Below are positions 25,531 to 34,398 of a stretch of 64,000 nt of DNA, piece by piece; the stretch's first letter is position 1; each line of letters opens with the position of its first letter. Source of the stretch: CAVUEG01 sp963740525 (GTDB lineage: Bacteria > Actinomycetota > Actinomycetes > Propionibacteriales > Nocardioidaceae); assembly GCA_963740525.1 (NCBI GenBank), contig CAVUEG010000003.1, forward strand, positions 27,467 through 91,466, read 5' to 3'. Position numbers and translations under genes: made by a program. The notes below the pieces were generated by a model. That model searched no databases and had not been told where the DNA came from. It saw nothing but the letters and a program-made list of their open reading frames with translations.

Positions 25531-26172
25531 CTACTTGATGAGGTAGATGGTCGCGAACAGGCCGATCCACACCACGTCGACGAAGTGCCAGTAGTACGAC
25601 ACCACGATGGCGCTGACGGCCTGTTCGTGCGTGAACTTACGAGCCATGAAGGTGCGGCCCAGGACGAACAGGAAGGCGATCAGTCCGCCGGTCACGTGCA
25701 GACCGTGGAAGCCCGTGGTCAGGTAGAACACGGTGCCGTAGGCGGAGGACGGGATGCTCACGCCCTCGTGCAGCAGGGCGGTGTACTCGAGTGCCTGACC
25801 GCCGATGAAGACCGCGCCCATCAGGTAGGTGAGCACGAACCACTCACGGAGGCCCCACCCCTTGACCTGCAGCAACCCGCCGGTGCGGCCCACCTGGCCG
25901 CGCTCGGCAGCGAAGACGCCGAGCTGGCAGGTCACGGAGGACAGAACGAGAATCGTGGTGTTGGCCGTGGAGAACGGCACGTTCAACAACGCCGTGTCCT
26001 GCGCCCAGAGACCCGGGCTGACCGCCCGGATCGTGAAGTAGCACGCGAACAGGGCGGCAAAGAACATCAGCTCACTGGAGAGCCAGACGATCGTGCCGAC
26101 ACTGACCATGCTCGGTCGGTCGTGGTGCCCGTGGAGTCGGGATGCCGGAATCGCGGTTGCTGTCGTCGCCAC
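25531..26172 (-). CDS. ctaE: Cytochrome c oxidase subunit III
   Basis: 213 aa with five membrane helices. Typical segments are WLSSELMFFAALFACYF, GFHGLHVTGGLIAFLF and the C-terminal SYYWHFVDVVWIGLFATIYLIK. First gene of the minus-strand ctaE-qcrC-qcrA-qcrB operon. GTG 26172 is preceded by CATAAT 6 nt upstream, so translation may be leaderless. Confidence 0.95.
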   Translation of the reverse strand: MATTATAIPASRLHGHHDRPSMVSVGTIVWLSSELMFFAALFACYFTIRAVSPGLWAQDTALLNVPFSTANTTILVLSSVTCQLGVFAAERGQVGRTGGLLQVKGWGLREWFVLTYLMGAVFIGGQALEYTALLHEGVSIPSSAYGTVFYLTTGFHGLHVTGGLIAFLFVLGRTFMARKFTHEQAVSAIVVSYYWHFVDVVWIGLFATIYLIK

Positions 26173-26178
26173 CCGGTC

Positions 26179-26184
26179 ATTATG
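26179..26184 (-). promoter_or_regulatory. Predicted -10 box of ctaE-qcrCAB operon
   Basis: Minus-strand CATAAT, 6 nt before GTG 26172. It matches TATAAT at five of six positions and has no ribosome site in the spacer. Confidence 0.4.
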
Positions 26185-26327
26185 TCTTGACAGCGTCGTC
26201 GTGGCACGCCGACCCCCAGGGTTTCTGAGTCGGATACTTCACACCCCGCGGACTTGCGATCCTGCAGGCGCGTGATCCGGGCTTCCGGACGCCCGGATCC
26301 GAGGTCGGGACCGGACCGGTCCACCCC

Positions 26328-26333
26328 TACGCT
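26328..26333 (+). promoter_or_regulatory. Predicted -10 box of leaderless ctaG-type gene
   Basis: TACGCT 6 nt before GTG 26340. A GGAGG directly abuts the GTG and is too close to act as a ribosome site, which favours a leaderless start. Confidence 0.5.
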
Positions 26334-26339
26334 TGGAGG

Positions 26340-27251
26340 GTGTACTTCCCCCTCGACCACGTCTCCGGGCTGCCCCCGTTCACGCCCAGCCAGGTCCTTG
26401 CGCAGCCGGAGTTCAGCCCAATCCTGCTGCTGCTGACCGTGTGTACGGCCGGGCTCTACGCCTGGGGCGTCCACGTGCTGAGGCGCCGTGGGGACGCTTG
26501 GCCGGTCGGCCGGACGGTGGCCTTCCTGGTCGGCGGGATGGGCAGCTTCTACTTCGCCACAGGGTCGGGGATCGCGAGCTACGACACCACGCTCCTGAGC
26601 GTGCACATGGTGCAGCACATGGTGCTCTCCATGGTGGTCCCCCTCTTCCTTGCGCTGGGGGCCCCCGTCACCTTGGCGCTGCGGACCTTCCCCGGCGCAC
26701 CTCGACGGTGGCTGCTGGCCGTACTCCACTCCCGGGTGGCCCAGGTCCTGTCCTTCCCTCCGCTGACGCTGGTGCTGTACGTCGTCAGTCCCTGGGCGCT
26801 CTACTTCACCGGCTGGTACGACGCCTCGCTCCACTCGGAGTTCGTCCACGAGATGATGCACGTGCACCTGGTGCTGGTCGGAGCGCTGTTCTTCTGGCCG
26901 TTGCTCGGCATAGACCCAGTACCAGGACGCGTCCAGTACCCCTTCCGGCTGCTGCTGATCTTCCTGACGCTGCCCTTCCATGCCTTCCTCGGCGTCACGA
27001 TCATGAGCCAGACCACCCTCATCGGCGGGGACTGGTATCCCTCTCTGCACCACGAGATGCCGTGGCTGCCTCCGGCGGCGGCGGACCAGCATCTGGCCGG
27101 TGGGATCCTCTGGGGGTCCGGAGACCTGATCGGGTTGATGTTCTTCACCGTGCTGTTCGTCCAGTGGGTCCGCTCCTCCATGCAGGAGGCCCGTCGCGAG
27201 GACCGCCGCCTGGACCGCCTCGATCGACAGGCCGCGAACCGCCAGCCATGA
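26340..27251 (+). CDS. CtaG-type cytochrome c oxidase assembly protein
   Basis: 303 aa, about seven membrane helices, PF09678 (Caa3_CtaG) family. The conserved His-bearing segments SVHMVQHMVLSMVVPLFLALGAP and VHEMMHVHLVLVGALFFWPLLGIDP are present. Members assist copper-site assembly of cytochrome oxidase. Divergent from the ctaE-qcr operon, so its location fits that role. Start GTG 26340 is chosen from the TACGCT box. Confidence 0.88.
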   Translation: MYFPLDHVSGLPPFTPSQVLAQPEFSPILLLLTVCTAGLYAWGVHVLRRRGDAWPVGRTVAFLVGGMGSFYFATGSGIASYDTTLLSVHMVQHMVLSMVVPLFLALGAPVTLALRTFPGAPRRWLLAVLHSRVAQVLSFPPLTLVLYVVSPWALYFTGWYDASLHSEFVHEMMHVHLVLVGALFFWPLLGIDPVPGRVQYPFRLLLIFLTLPFHAFLGVTIMSQTTLIGGDWYPSLHHEMPWLPPAAADQHLAGGILWGSGDLIGLMFFTVLFVQWVRSSMQEARREDRRLDRLDRQAANRQP

Positions 27252-27302
27252 CCGGCGAGGCAGACTCGCCAAACCGCCTCCTCGTCGAACTCGGCAAGCC
27301 GG

Positions 27303-27308
27303 TACGAT
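27303..27308 (+). promoter_or_regulatory. Predicted -10 box of leaderless receiver-like gene
   Basis: TACGAT 7 nt before GTG 27316, inside the 64-bp gap after the ctaG-type gene. Confidence 0.5.
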
Positions 27309-27315
27309 CGCCCCT

Positions 27316-27747
27316 GTGACGCACGCCTCGAACCAGTCCCCGCAGCCCCCGCTGAAGGTCCTCGTCTACAGCGACGACTCGACGACCCGTAGCCAGGTGA
27401 TCCTCGCCCTCGGGCGGCGTCCGCACCCCGACCTCCCCGAGCTCCAGTACGTCGAGGTCGCCACGGAGCCGGTCGTCATCCAGCACATGGACTCGGGCCT
27501 GGTCGACCTCGCGATCCTGGACGGCGAAGCGGCACCCGCCGGGGGGATGGGGATCGCCAAGCAGCTCAAGGACGAGATCTTCCGGTGCCCGCCGATCCTG
27601 GTGCTCACCGGCCGCGTCGAGGATGCCTGGTTGGCCACGTGGTCGCGGGCCGAGGCGGCGGTGCCCCACCCGATCGACCCGATCCAGCTCGCCGAGACGG
27701 TCACCCGTCTGCTCCGGCCCACGGTGCCCGCACCGACCGTCGGCTGA
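27316..27747 (+). CDS. Degenerate receiver-domain protein
   Basis: 143 aa, a stand-alone CheY-like fold. VLVYSDDSTTR supplies the acidic pair, VDLAILDGEAAPAGG carries the Asp at the phosphoacceptor position, and ILVLTGR is the Thr strand. The conserved Lys before the last helix is replaced: the stretch reads AAVPHPIDPIQL, with His where KP is normal. Phosphorylation switching is therefore doubtful and it may act as a constitutive protein-binding domain. Similar proteins lie between ctaE and trpD in related actinobacteria; no role is established. Translation may be leaderless. Confidence 0.75.
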   Translation: MTHASNQSPQPPLKVLVYSDDSTTRSQVILALGRRPHPDLPELQYVEVATEPVVIQHMDSGLVDLAILDGEAAPAGGMGIAKQLKDEIFRCPPILVLTGRVEDAWLATWSRAEAAVPHPIDPIQLAETVTRLLRPTVPAPTVG

Positions 27748-27815
27748 CACTTCCCGGTCGTGGCCAGCTGCGCTGGTCGAGCCGCCCGCCCCGACGGACC
27801 TGACAAGGAGCAGCG

Positions 27816-28853
27816 ATGCCCGCCCACTCGTGGCCCGAGGTGCTCGGCGCCCTGATCGCCGGCACAGACCTCTCGGCCGGGCAGACCAGCTGGGCGATGG
27901 GCGAGGTGTTGGCGGGCGAGGCAACCCCGTCCCAGATCGCCGGCTTCGCGGTGGCGCTGCGCGCCAAGGGCGAGACGGTCGACGAGGTGCAGGGGCTCGT
28001 GGACGGCATGTTCGAGCACGCCACGCCGATCGACGTACCCGGCCGGGTGCTGGACGTGGTGGGCACCGGGGGCGACCGGTCGATGTCGGTGAACATCTCG
28101 ACCATGGCCGCGATCGTCGCCGCAGGTGCCGGGGTGACCGTGGTCAAGCATGGCAACCGGTCCGCGTCCTCGCAGTCGGGGAGCGCCGACGTCCTCGAGA
28201 AGCTCGGCATCCGGCTCGACCTGCCGGCCCCGGTCGTCGCGAGGGTCGCGGCGGAAGCGGGGATCACGTTCTGCTTCGCTGCCGCGTTCCACCCCGCCTT
28301 GCGGTTCGCCGCCGTCCCCCGTCGGGAGCTCGGGGTCGGCACCACCTTCAACTTCCTCGGGCCGCTGGCCAACCCCGCTCGGCCACAGGCGCAGGCGATC
28401 GGCTGCGCGGACCCGACCATGGCGCCGGTGATGGCCGGAGTCTTCGCTCGCCGCGGGGTCGACGCCTGGGTGTTCCGCGGCGACGACGGTCTCGACGAGC
28501 TGACCACGACCACGACCTCGCGACTCTGGATGGTTCACGGGGGAGAGGTCAGGGCGACCTCGATCGACCCTGCCGACCACGGGATCCCCCAGGGGACCGC
28601 AGAAGGTCTCCGGGGCCGCGACGCCGACTACAACGCCGACGTCGTACGCCGGCTCCTGGACGGTGAGCCCGGCGCTGTGCGGGACGCGGTCGTGCTCAAT
28701 GCGGGAGCGGCCTTGGCCGTGCACGCCGCGGAGGAGGCGGACCTCGGCGAGCGTCTCGACAGGGGCATTGGTCGCGCCCGCGAGGCGCTCGACTCGGGAG
28801 CGGCGAAGGCCACGCTCGAACGCTGGGTCGATGCCTCGACCAGACTCGGCTGA
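27816..28853 (+). CDS. trpD: Anthranilate phosphoribosyltransferase
   Basis: 345 aa. Catalyses transfer of phosphoribose from PRPP to anthranilate, step two of tryptophan synthesis. The PRPP/anthranilate loop DVVGTGGDRSMSVNISTMAA, KHGNRSASSQSGSADVLE and FCFAAAFHPALRF are textbook motifs. AAGGAG precedes ATG 27816. It is separated from the other trp genes, as in mycobacteria where trpD lies beside ctaE. It ends one base before the convergent gene at 28855. Confidence 0.96.
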   Translation: MPAHSWPEVLGALIAGTDLSAGQTSWAMGEVLAGEATPSQIAGFAVALRAKGETVDEVQGLVDGMFEHATPIDVPGRVLDVVGTGGDRSMSVNISTMAAIVAAGAGVTVVKHGNRSASSQSGSADVLEKLGIRLDLPAPVVARVAAEAGITFCFAAAFHPALRFAAVPRRELGVGTTFNFLGPLANPARPQAQAIGCADPTMAPVMAGVFARRGVDAWVFRGDDGLDELTTTTTSRLWMVHGGEVRATSIDPADHGIPQGTAEGLRGRDADYNADVVRRLLDGEPGAVRDAVVLNAGAALAVHAAEEADLGERLDRGIGRAREALDSGAAKATLERWVDASTRLG

Positions 28854-28854
28854 C

Positions 28855-29469
28855 CTACAGGTCGAGCGCCCAGGCGCCGTTCTCCGGGGTGAAGCCGATC
28901 CGCTCGTAGTAGGGGCCGACCATCACCGGCGAGGTGACCACCCTGCTGAAGCCACCGTGCCGCAGGGTTCCGCTCTGCTTCCAGACGAACTCACCCGGCG
29001 AGAAGTCGCGGAACCTCGGGGTGACGTAGTCGAGGACGACCCTCGCCACCCCTTCACCCTCGTCGCTGAGCAGGACGACCCCGACCGTCTCGTCGCCGTG
29101 CAGCACGAGGAACGCGGAGCGACCGGGCGCGGCACCGTCCCAGAGAAAGTCTGGCTGGAAGCGGAGAATGTCCGAGCCGTGCACGCGCAGGACGTGGCGG
29201 AGGTACTCGTCGTTGGCACCGACCTCGATCACCGCGAAGGCCTGCTCGTCGTGACGGTCCGAGACGAGCGTCCGGATGTGCCAGAGGTTGATCAACGTCA
29301 GGGCGACGTTCATCGCGACCATCGACCAGACGTCGATCGCAGCGTTGAAGCCGGCCAGGACGACGCAGGCGACAAGGTTCAGCACCCGGAAACGCAGCAC
29401 CCGTGCCTGCATCACCGAGAAGACGAGCAGAGCGGAGCCGCCCCACCCGAGCACATCCAGCCAGTTCAT
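28855..29469 (-). CDS. Membrane protein with YgjV-like N-terminus and GNAT-like C-terminus
   Basis: 204 aa. Residues 1-70 hold three hydrophobic helices of the kind found in YgjV-like inner-membrane proteins. The soluble remainder contains VGVVLLSDEGEGVARVVLDYVTPRFRDFSPGEF and a final YYERIGFTPENG, which resemble the last strands of a GNAT fold. Family members with this layout exist in Actinobacteria but have no assigned substrate. TAGGCT 7 nt before ATG 29469 supports a leaderless start. Confidence 0.65.
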   Translation of the reverse strand: MNWLDVLGWGGSALLVFSVMQARVLRFRVLNLVACVVLAGFNAAIDVWSMVAMNVALTLINLWHIRTLVSDRHDEQAFAVIEVGANDEYLRHVLRVHGSDILRFQPDFLWDGAAPGRSAFLVLHGDETVGVVLLSDEGEGVARVVLDYVTPRFRDFSPGEFVWKQSGTLRHGGFSRVVTSPVMVGPYYERIGFTPENGAWALDL

Positions 29470-29476
29470 GCCGGAC

Positions 29477-29482
29477 AGCCTA
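29477..29482 (-). promoter_or_regulatory. Predicted -10 box of leaderless promoter
   Basis: Minus-strand TAGGCT, 7 nt before ATG 29469. Confidence 0.45.
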
Positions 29483-29527
29483 GGTGTGTGTTCCGGGGCG
29501 ACCCCGCGAGGCCGCCCCGGAACGACA

Positions 29528-32083
29528 TCAGCGGGCGGTGAACTTCCGCCAGGCGCTGCTCTTGATCACGTGCTTGGACGAGTCGTACGACGTGACGCGC
29601 CACTGCCACTTGCCGCGGTCGAGGGCGGAGAACGGCGCGTACGCGGTCGCGACCGTGGTCTCGGTGTCTTCGATCGAGCCGCCCTTGCGCAGCGCCACCA
29701 CGTAGTAGCTGGCGCCGGACATCGCGCGCCACGTGAACAGGGCGTTGCGCTTGCTGACCCGGCCGCCCGAGCGAGGGGAGATCAGCTTCGGCCTGGCTCC
29801 CGTCACGGTGAAGGTGCGCCAGGAGCCCCACGCACCGACGCGGCGGTCCGAGTCGAGACGTCGGATCCGCCACACGTAGGGCCGCGACGACGTCTGGAGT
29901 GCGGAGGTCGGCGAGTAGGACGTCTGCTTGCTGGTGAACGACAGCACGCGGTTGGCCGAGGACGCGTTGGTGTCGCCGTTCTTGTACACCTCGACCTGGT
30001 AGCTGCCCGCGAAGTCGAGCTCGGGCCAGGTGAAGGGCTGCGTGCCCGACACCCTGGCGCCGTCGGCCGGGTTGGTTCCCGAGACCGTCGGCGACTGCTT
30101 CACGAAAGTCCAGGGCGCGCTCCAGCTCAGCCCGTTCTTCATTCCGTCGACGGCCTGGATCCGCCAGTACAGGGTGCCCTCGGGGTAGGTCTGGTCGTAG
30201 GCCGTGTACGTCGTCTGGTCCACGACGGCGTCGTCGACGAGGCTCGTGAACGCGGGCGAGGTGCTCACCTGGACGTGATAGGACCGTGCGGCCTGGGTGG
30301 GGTGCTCCCCGGTGGCCGTGTTGGTGCTGGCGGCGTTGGTGGTCAGGTAGTCCGTCCACGTGAAGGTCACATCGTTGGCCACGGTCGCGCCGTCGGCCGG
30401 GCTCACGCGCTGGACCTCCGGGGACTTCTTGCGGAACGAGTAGGTCGCCTGGGTCGGGTCCACTCCGCAGAGGCCGCTGGAGTCGCACGGGCGGATGTAC
30501 CAGTAGTAGGCATCGCCGGCCTGGCTCTCGTCCAGGGCATCCACTGGTGTCCACATCGTGCTCGTGGTTCGCGGCAGGCTGTCCGGGTCGGCCTTGTTCC
30601 CGTAGACCAGGTTGGTCAGCTCAGGGTCGTGGGAGAGGTAGATCCGGTAGGAGGCGGCGCCCGAGACAGGCGACCAGTCGAGCACCGGCGTCGCCATCAT
30701 GTCGTCGCAGGACGCGGAGGCACAGGCTCCTGACTCGAGCCCGCTGCCGTTCAGCGCGATCCGCTGACCGGTGACGAGCCCGAGCGGGCTGCCCGGTGCC
30801 GGTGCGGCGACGGGGGTGTACGTGAACGAGCCCACGGCGGAGAGGACGCCGTTGACGGCCTTGGGGTCGTCGAGGGCCTGCACCCGCCAGTAGAAGGTCG
30901 CGGCCTTGCTGGGCATGCACGGGTCGCTGGGCGTCTTGGCGTAACCCGAGGTGTAGGTCGTCTCGGTGGTGTAGCAGGTGTCGTAGAACTTGCTGGCCGA
31001 GAAGTTCGGGTCGGTCCCGACGTCCAGGCGGTAGCGAGCGGCCTGCTTGGCCGGGGTCCACTGGAAGTAGAGCTCACCGGTGATGCTCGCGCCCGCGGCC
31101 GGGTAGACCAGCGACGCCGTGTCGGGCCAGGCGCGTCGGAACACCCGGATCTCGACGCCGTCCCAGTCCTGTGCCTGGCCGAAGATGTTGCGCGGGCGCA
31201 CCTGCCACCAGTAGTTGGCGTTGTTGTACGTCGTGGGAGGGGAGTAGCGGGTGCCCTGGACGACCTTCGAGTCGACGATGGTGTTGAACGAGTCGTCTGA
31301 GCTGACCCGGATGTCGTAGGAGATCGCGCCCGGGACCGGGTCCCAGTCGAAGACGACGTCGGTGACCGGGGTGACCGTGCTGTTCGGGGTCGCCGGGCCA
31401 ACGACCGGCAGCGGTGCCACGTCGTACGTCCTGGCTGCCGAGGGCTTCGTGCTCAGGCCGCTGTCCAGGAGTGCCCTGACCCGCCAGGCGAAGGTGCCCG
31501 GCGCCTGCGGGTCGGGGATCACCAGGGAGGAGATGCGGGTGGTGTAGGTCGTGGTGTCGACCCAGTCCTCTTCGGGCCCGTCCAGCTCGATCTCATAGCT
31601 CAGGGCGCCGGCGACCGGGTTCCACCGCAGGAGCGGGGGGTTGCTCGGCTGGGAGAGCGTGGCGCCATCCGCCGGGGCGAGCAGCGTCGGGCCAGCCAGC
31701 TGTGACCGGGTGAACGAGGCCGAGCTCCACCTGCTGGCGGCGCCGGAGTCCTTGTAGGCGCGGACCCGCCAGCTGAGCTTGCCGATCGGAAGCTGCTTGG
31801 TCGGCACCGCACGCGTGTTGTCGGTCCGCTCGTCGAAGAGGATGGTGCCGAACGAACCACCCTGGGCCAGCTGCACCTGGTAGGACACCGCGCCGCGGAC
31901 AGGCTTCCACTTGAGCACGGGGTTGGCTCCGACGGTGCTCCCCTTGGGAGAGACCAGCGTCGGGCGCGGCACCGAGGCGTACGCCGCGGTGGCCGAGAGA
32001 AGCGTGGCGATGACCGCCAGCGTCACTGTGACCACGACCGTCTTCGCGGACCCGCGCGACCGGTGGTTCCTGGTAGCCGACAT
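29528..32083 (-). CDS. Large secreted fibronectin-III-like repeat protein
   Basis: 851 aa from ATG 32083, which has GGAGGAC upstream and opens a Sec signal (VVVTVTLAVIATLLSATAAYAS). The rest is about eight ~100-residue beta-sandwich repeats, each with a motif like SPADGATV...FTW and a later YHVQVS or YEIELD strand and WRVRA or WRIQA strand. These are FN3/Ig-like domains typical of cell-surface or secreted adhesion and carbohydrate-associated proteins. No catalytic domain, LPxTG motif or C-terminal anchor is visible. A role at the surface is inference. It is followed closely by the gene at 28855-29469. Confidence 0.82.
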   Translation of the reverse strand: MSATRNHRSRGSAKTVVVTVTLAVIATLLSATAAYASVPRPTLVSPKGSTVGANPVLKWKPVRGAVSYQVQLAQGGSFGTILFDERTDNTRAVPTKQLPIGKLSWRVRAYKDSGAASRWSSASFTRSQLAGPTLLAPADGATLSQPSNPPLLRWNPVAGALSYEIELDGPEEDWVDTTTYTTRISSLVIPDPQAPGTFAWRVRALLDSGLSTKPSAARTYDVAPLPVVGPATPNSTVTPVTDVVFDWDPVPGAISYDIRVSSDDSFNTIVDSKVVQGTRYSPPTTYNNANYWWQVRPRNIFGQAQDWDGVEIRVFRRAWPDTASLVYPAAGASITGELYFQWTPAKQAARYRLDVGTDPNFSASKFYDTCYTTETTYTSGYAKTPSDPCMPSKAATFYWRVQALDDPKAVNGVLSAVGSFTYTPVAAPAPGSPLGLVTGQRIALNGSGLESGACASASCDDMMATPVLDWSPVSGAASYRIYLSHDPELTNLVYGNKADPDSLPRTTSTMWTPVDALDESQAGDAYYWYIRPCDSSGLCGVDPTQATYSFRKKSPEVQRVSPADGATVANDVTFTWTDYLTTNAASTNTATGEHPTQAARSYHVQVSTSPAFTSLVDDAVVDQTTYTAYDQTYPEGTLYWRIQAVDGMKNGLSWSAPWTFVKQSPTVSGTNPADGARVSGTQPFTWPELDFAGSYQVEVYKNGDTNASSANRVLSFTSKQTSYSPTSALQTSSRPYVWRIRRLDSDRRVGAWGSWRTFTVTGARPKLISPRSGGRVSKRNALFTWRAMSGASYYVVALRKGGSIEDTETTVATAYAPFSALDRGKWQWRVTSYDSSKHVIKSSAWRKFTAR

Positions 32084-32198
32084 GTCTCGTCCTCCCGTAT
32101 GCCGCACGATTCCCGAGGTCACCGTAGAGCGTGGTTCGCGCGCGGGAGAGTTATCGCAGGAGGTCGTCCACCCCGGCCAACAATTGGCGGTAGCGGCG

Positions 32199-32477
32199 CT
32201 AGTCCAGACCGAGGGAGAACGCGGACTCGAGGTCGTGCTGGGAGTAGGCACGGAACGCGATGTGCGTCTCGGTCTCGACCACTCCGTCGACCTTGTTCAG
32301 CCGATCGGCGACGACCGCGGCGACGTCCTCGTGGTTGCGGACGCGGACCATGGCGATCAGGTCGATCTGGCCGGTCACGGAGTACACCTCGCTGACGCCG
32401 TCAAGCGCCGCGATGGCCTCGGCGACCTGGGGGATCCGGGCGACGTCGGCCTTCACGAAGACGATGGCGGTGATCAT
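32199..32477 (-). CDS. Stand-alone AsnC/Lrp ligand-binding (RAM) domain protein
   Basis: 92 aa. The whole protein is the RAM sensor fold of Lrp/AsnC regulators (AIVFVKADVARIPQVAEAIA, then VSEVYSVTGQIDLIAMVRV); there is no DNA-binding helix-turn-helix. Such SraRAM-type proteins bind amino acids and may modulate full-length Lrp partners. The ATG has TAGCCT 6 nt upstream. The DEDDh/GIY-YIG gene lies 9 bp upstream on the same strand. Confidence 0.85.
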   Translation of the reverse strand: MITAIVFVKADVARIPQVAEAIAALDGVSEVYSVTGQIDLIAMVRVRNHEDVAAVVADRLNKVDGVVETETHIAFRAYSQHDLESAFSLGLD

Positions 32478-32483
32478 GGGGTC

Positions 32484-32489
32484 AGGCTA
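32484..32489 (-). promoter_or_regulatory. Predicted -10 box of leaderless RAM-domain gene
   Basis: Minus-strand TAGCCT, 6 nt before ATG 32477. It overlaps the stop codon of the upstream nuclease gene. Confidence 0.45.
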
Positions 32490-34274
32490 GCGGGCGGGCT
32501 GGTGGATCGGGGCGAGGGCGCGGCGGTCGTCGAACGGGACCAGCGTCTGCCGCGACTGGTTCACCGCGTCGTGCAGGCGCAGATGCCGGGTGGCTCCAGC
32601 CACCGGACAGGTCCACTCCCCGTCGACGTGCACCAGTCTCACGCCTGGCGACTCGAGCCACTTGAGCACCTTCTCGGTCTCCTCCACGCTCGCGCAGGGG
32701 GCAGGGCCGGGACCACCGGAGACGGTCTCGGCACTCGCCCTGAGCCCCACCACCCACTGGCCGGCGTCGGCCCCGGGGGGAATCACCCCGGCGGCGGCGA
32801 GCCGGCCATGACGCACGACGTGCACCGCCCACCGGCCGTCGTCCTCCTTGCGAGCCGCGACCAGCTCGGGGATCACGGCCAGCGTGGCCAGCCGCTGGGT
32901 GCGCGCGGCCGCCCGTAGGAAGGCGGCGAGGCGGTCCCGGTGGACGCCGGCCTCCTCGAAGCGCTCGTCGGCCGCCAGCGCGTCCATCCGTGTCGTGAGC
33001 GTGCTCACGACCTCGTCACCGCGTGCCACGATCGTGGTGCGTAGCCGCTCCACGACGGCGGCGTACTCCTCCGCGCCCGTGGCGCCGTTGCAGGGGGAGA
33101 GGCAGCGTCCCATCTCAGCCAGCACGCAGGCGCTCTGAACGGGGTGTCGTGGCATCCTGCCGCTGCACTGCCGGATCGGAAATGTCTCATGGAGGGCCGA
33201 GAGGCACTTCTCGGCCGTCTTCTTCGACGAGAACGGGCCGAGATAGTCGGCACCGTCGTCCTGCACCCGGCGAACCACGGACAGGCGCGGCCAGGGCTCG
33301 ACCGTGAGCTTGATCCAGTGCACGCGCTCCGGGAACCGCGAACGACGGTTGTACGACGGCTTGTGCTCGGCGATCAGCCGGAGCTCACGGACCTCCGCTT
33401 CCAGCGGTGTCGCGCACTCGACGCCGGTGACCGTGCTGGCCAGCCCGACCATCTCGCCCATCCGGGACCTGGTCTCGCTCGCGGTGAAGTACGACCGGAC
33501 CCGCGAGCGGAGGTCGCGTGACGTCCCGACGTACAGCACCCGCGAGCGCTCGTCGCGGAAGAGGTACACGCCCGGAGCATGAGGCAGGGCCTCGGCCAGG
33601 TGACGCTTGCGCCGCTGGGCTGGAGAGACCCGGGAGCTGAACGTCTGCAGCTCCTCGAGCGTGTGCACGCCGAGGCCGCCGAGTCGCTCCATCATCCCGT
33701 GCAGCACGTCGACGGTGGCCCGGGCGTCGGAGAGAGCGCGGTGGTTCGGCGTGGTCGCCGAGCCGAAGTGGGCGGCCAGTGAGCTGAGCTTGCAGTTGGG
33801 GGCGTCGTCACGGGTGATCACGCGTCGCGCGAGGCGGGCGGTGTCGAGCACCTCGAACCGCGGCCACGGGCGGCCCTGTTCGGCGGCGAAGTGCTTGAGG
33901 AAGCCGACGTCGAAGGGGGCGTTGTGGGCCACCAGCACACAGCCCTGCGCGAACTCGAGGAACTGGGGGAGGGCGACGTCGATCGAGGGGGCCGTGACGA
34001 CCATGGAGTCAGTGATGCCGGTGAGCACGGCGATGAATGCCGGGATCGCCGTGTGCGGGTTGACCAAGGTCTGGAACTCTCCGAGGGTCTCACCGCCGCG
34101 CACCTTCACGGCTCCGATCTCGGTGATCATCGACCCGGCCTTGGCGGATCCGCCCGTGGTCTCGAGGTCGACGACGCAGAAGGTGATGTCCCGCAGCGGC
34201 CGCCCGAGCTCGTCGAAGCTGCGCTGGGTGTCCCAGCGTGACTTCTCGGTCGGCATCGGTGCGGAGCTGCTCAC
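32487..34274 (-). CDS. DEDDh exonuclease fused to a UvrC-like GIY-YIG nuclease
   Basis: 595 aa from GTG 34274 (an ATG 18 nt downstream is possible). The N-terminal domain is a DNA polymerase III epsilon-type 3'-5' exonuclease: ITFCVVDLETTGG (Exo I), LVAHNAPFDVGFL (Exo II) and NHRALSDARATVDVL (Exo III). The second part is a UvrC-like GIY-YIG domain, APGVYLFRDERSRVLYVGTSRDLRSRV, with a Cys-rich segment (QCSGR, CVLAEMGRCLSPCNG) and a UVR-like helical pair. This fusion is conserved beside trpD in mycobacteria (Rv2191, from memory). A repair role is likely but specificity is unknown. Confidence 0.88.
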   Translation of the reverse strand: MSSSAPMPTEKSRWDTQRSFDELGRPLRDITFCVVDLETTGGSAKAGSMITEIGAVKVRGGETLGEFQTLVNPHTAIPAFIAVLTGITDSMVVTAPSIDVALPQFLEFAQGCVLVAHNAPFDVGFLKHFAAEQGRPWPRFEVLDTARLARRVITRDDAPNCKLSSLAAHFGSATTPNHRALSDARATVDVLHGMMERLGGLGVHTLEELQTFSSRVSPAQRRKRHLAEALPHAPGVYLFRDERSRVLYVGTSRDLRSRVRSYFTASETRSRMGEMVGLASTVTGVECATPLEAEVRELRLIAEHKPSYNRRSRFPERVHWIKLTVEPWPRLSVVRRVQDDGADYLGPFSSKKTAEKCLSALHETFPIRQCSGRMPRHPVQSACVLAEMGRCLSPCNGATGAEEYAAVVERLRTTIVARGDEVVSTLTTRMDALAADERFEEAGVHRDRLAAFLRAAARTQRLATLAVIPELVAARKEDDGRWAVHVVRHGRLAAAGVIPPGADAGQWVVGLRASAETVSGGPGPAPCASVEETEKVLKWLESPGVRLVHVDGEWTCPVAGATRHLRLHDAVNQSRQTLVPFDDRRALAPIHQPAR

Positions 34275-34281
34275 GTCACCG

Positions 34282-34287
34282 ACGCTA
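34282..34287 (-). promoter_or_regulatory. Predicted -10 box of leaderless nuclease promoter
   Basis: Minus-strand TAGCGT, 7 nt before GTG 34274, which is why that start is preferred over ATG 34256. Confidence 0.4.
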
Positions 34288-34324
34288 GATCCGGGCACCG
34301 ACGAAATCGTGCCGACGCGCGCAA

Positions 34325-34330
34325 TACGCT
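34325..34330 (+). promoter_or_regulatory. Predicted -10 box for zinc-ribbon/NYN operon
   Basis: TACGCT, about 69 nt upstream of GTG 34399. It lies in the short divergent region shared with the nuclease gene. Confidence 0.3.
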
Positions 34331-34398
34331 GGTGGGAGGCTGGTGGGAGCACTGCACCAGCGAAGACCACCTGCAGAGGACGACAGAGGAGCCGCCCC

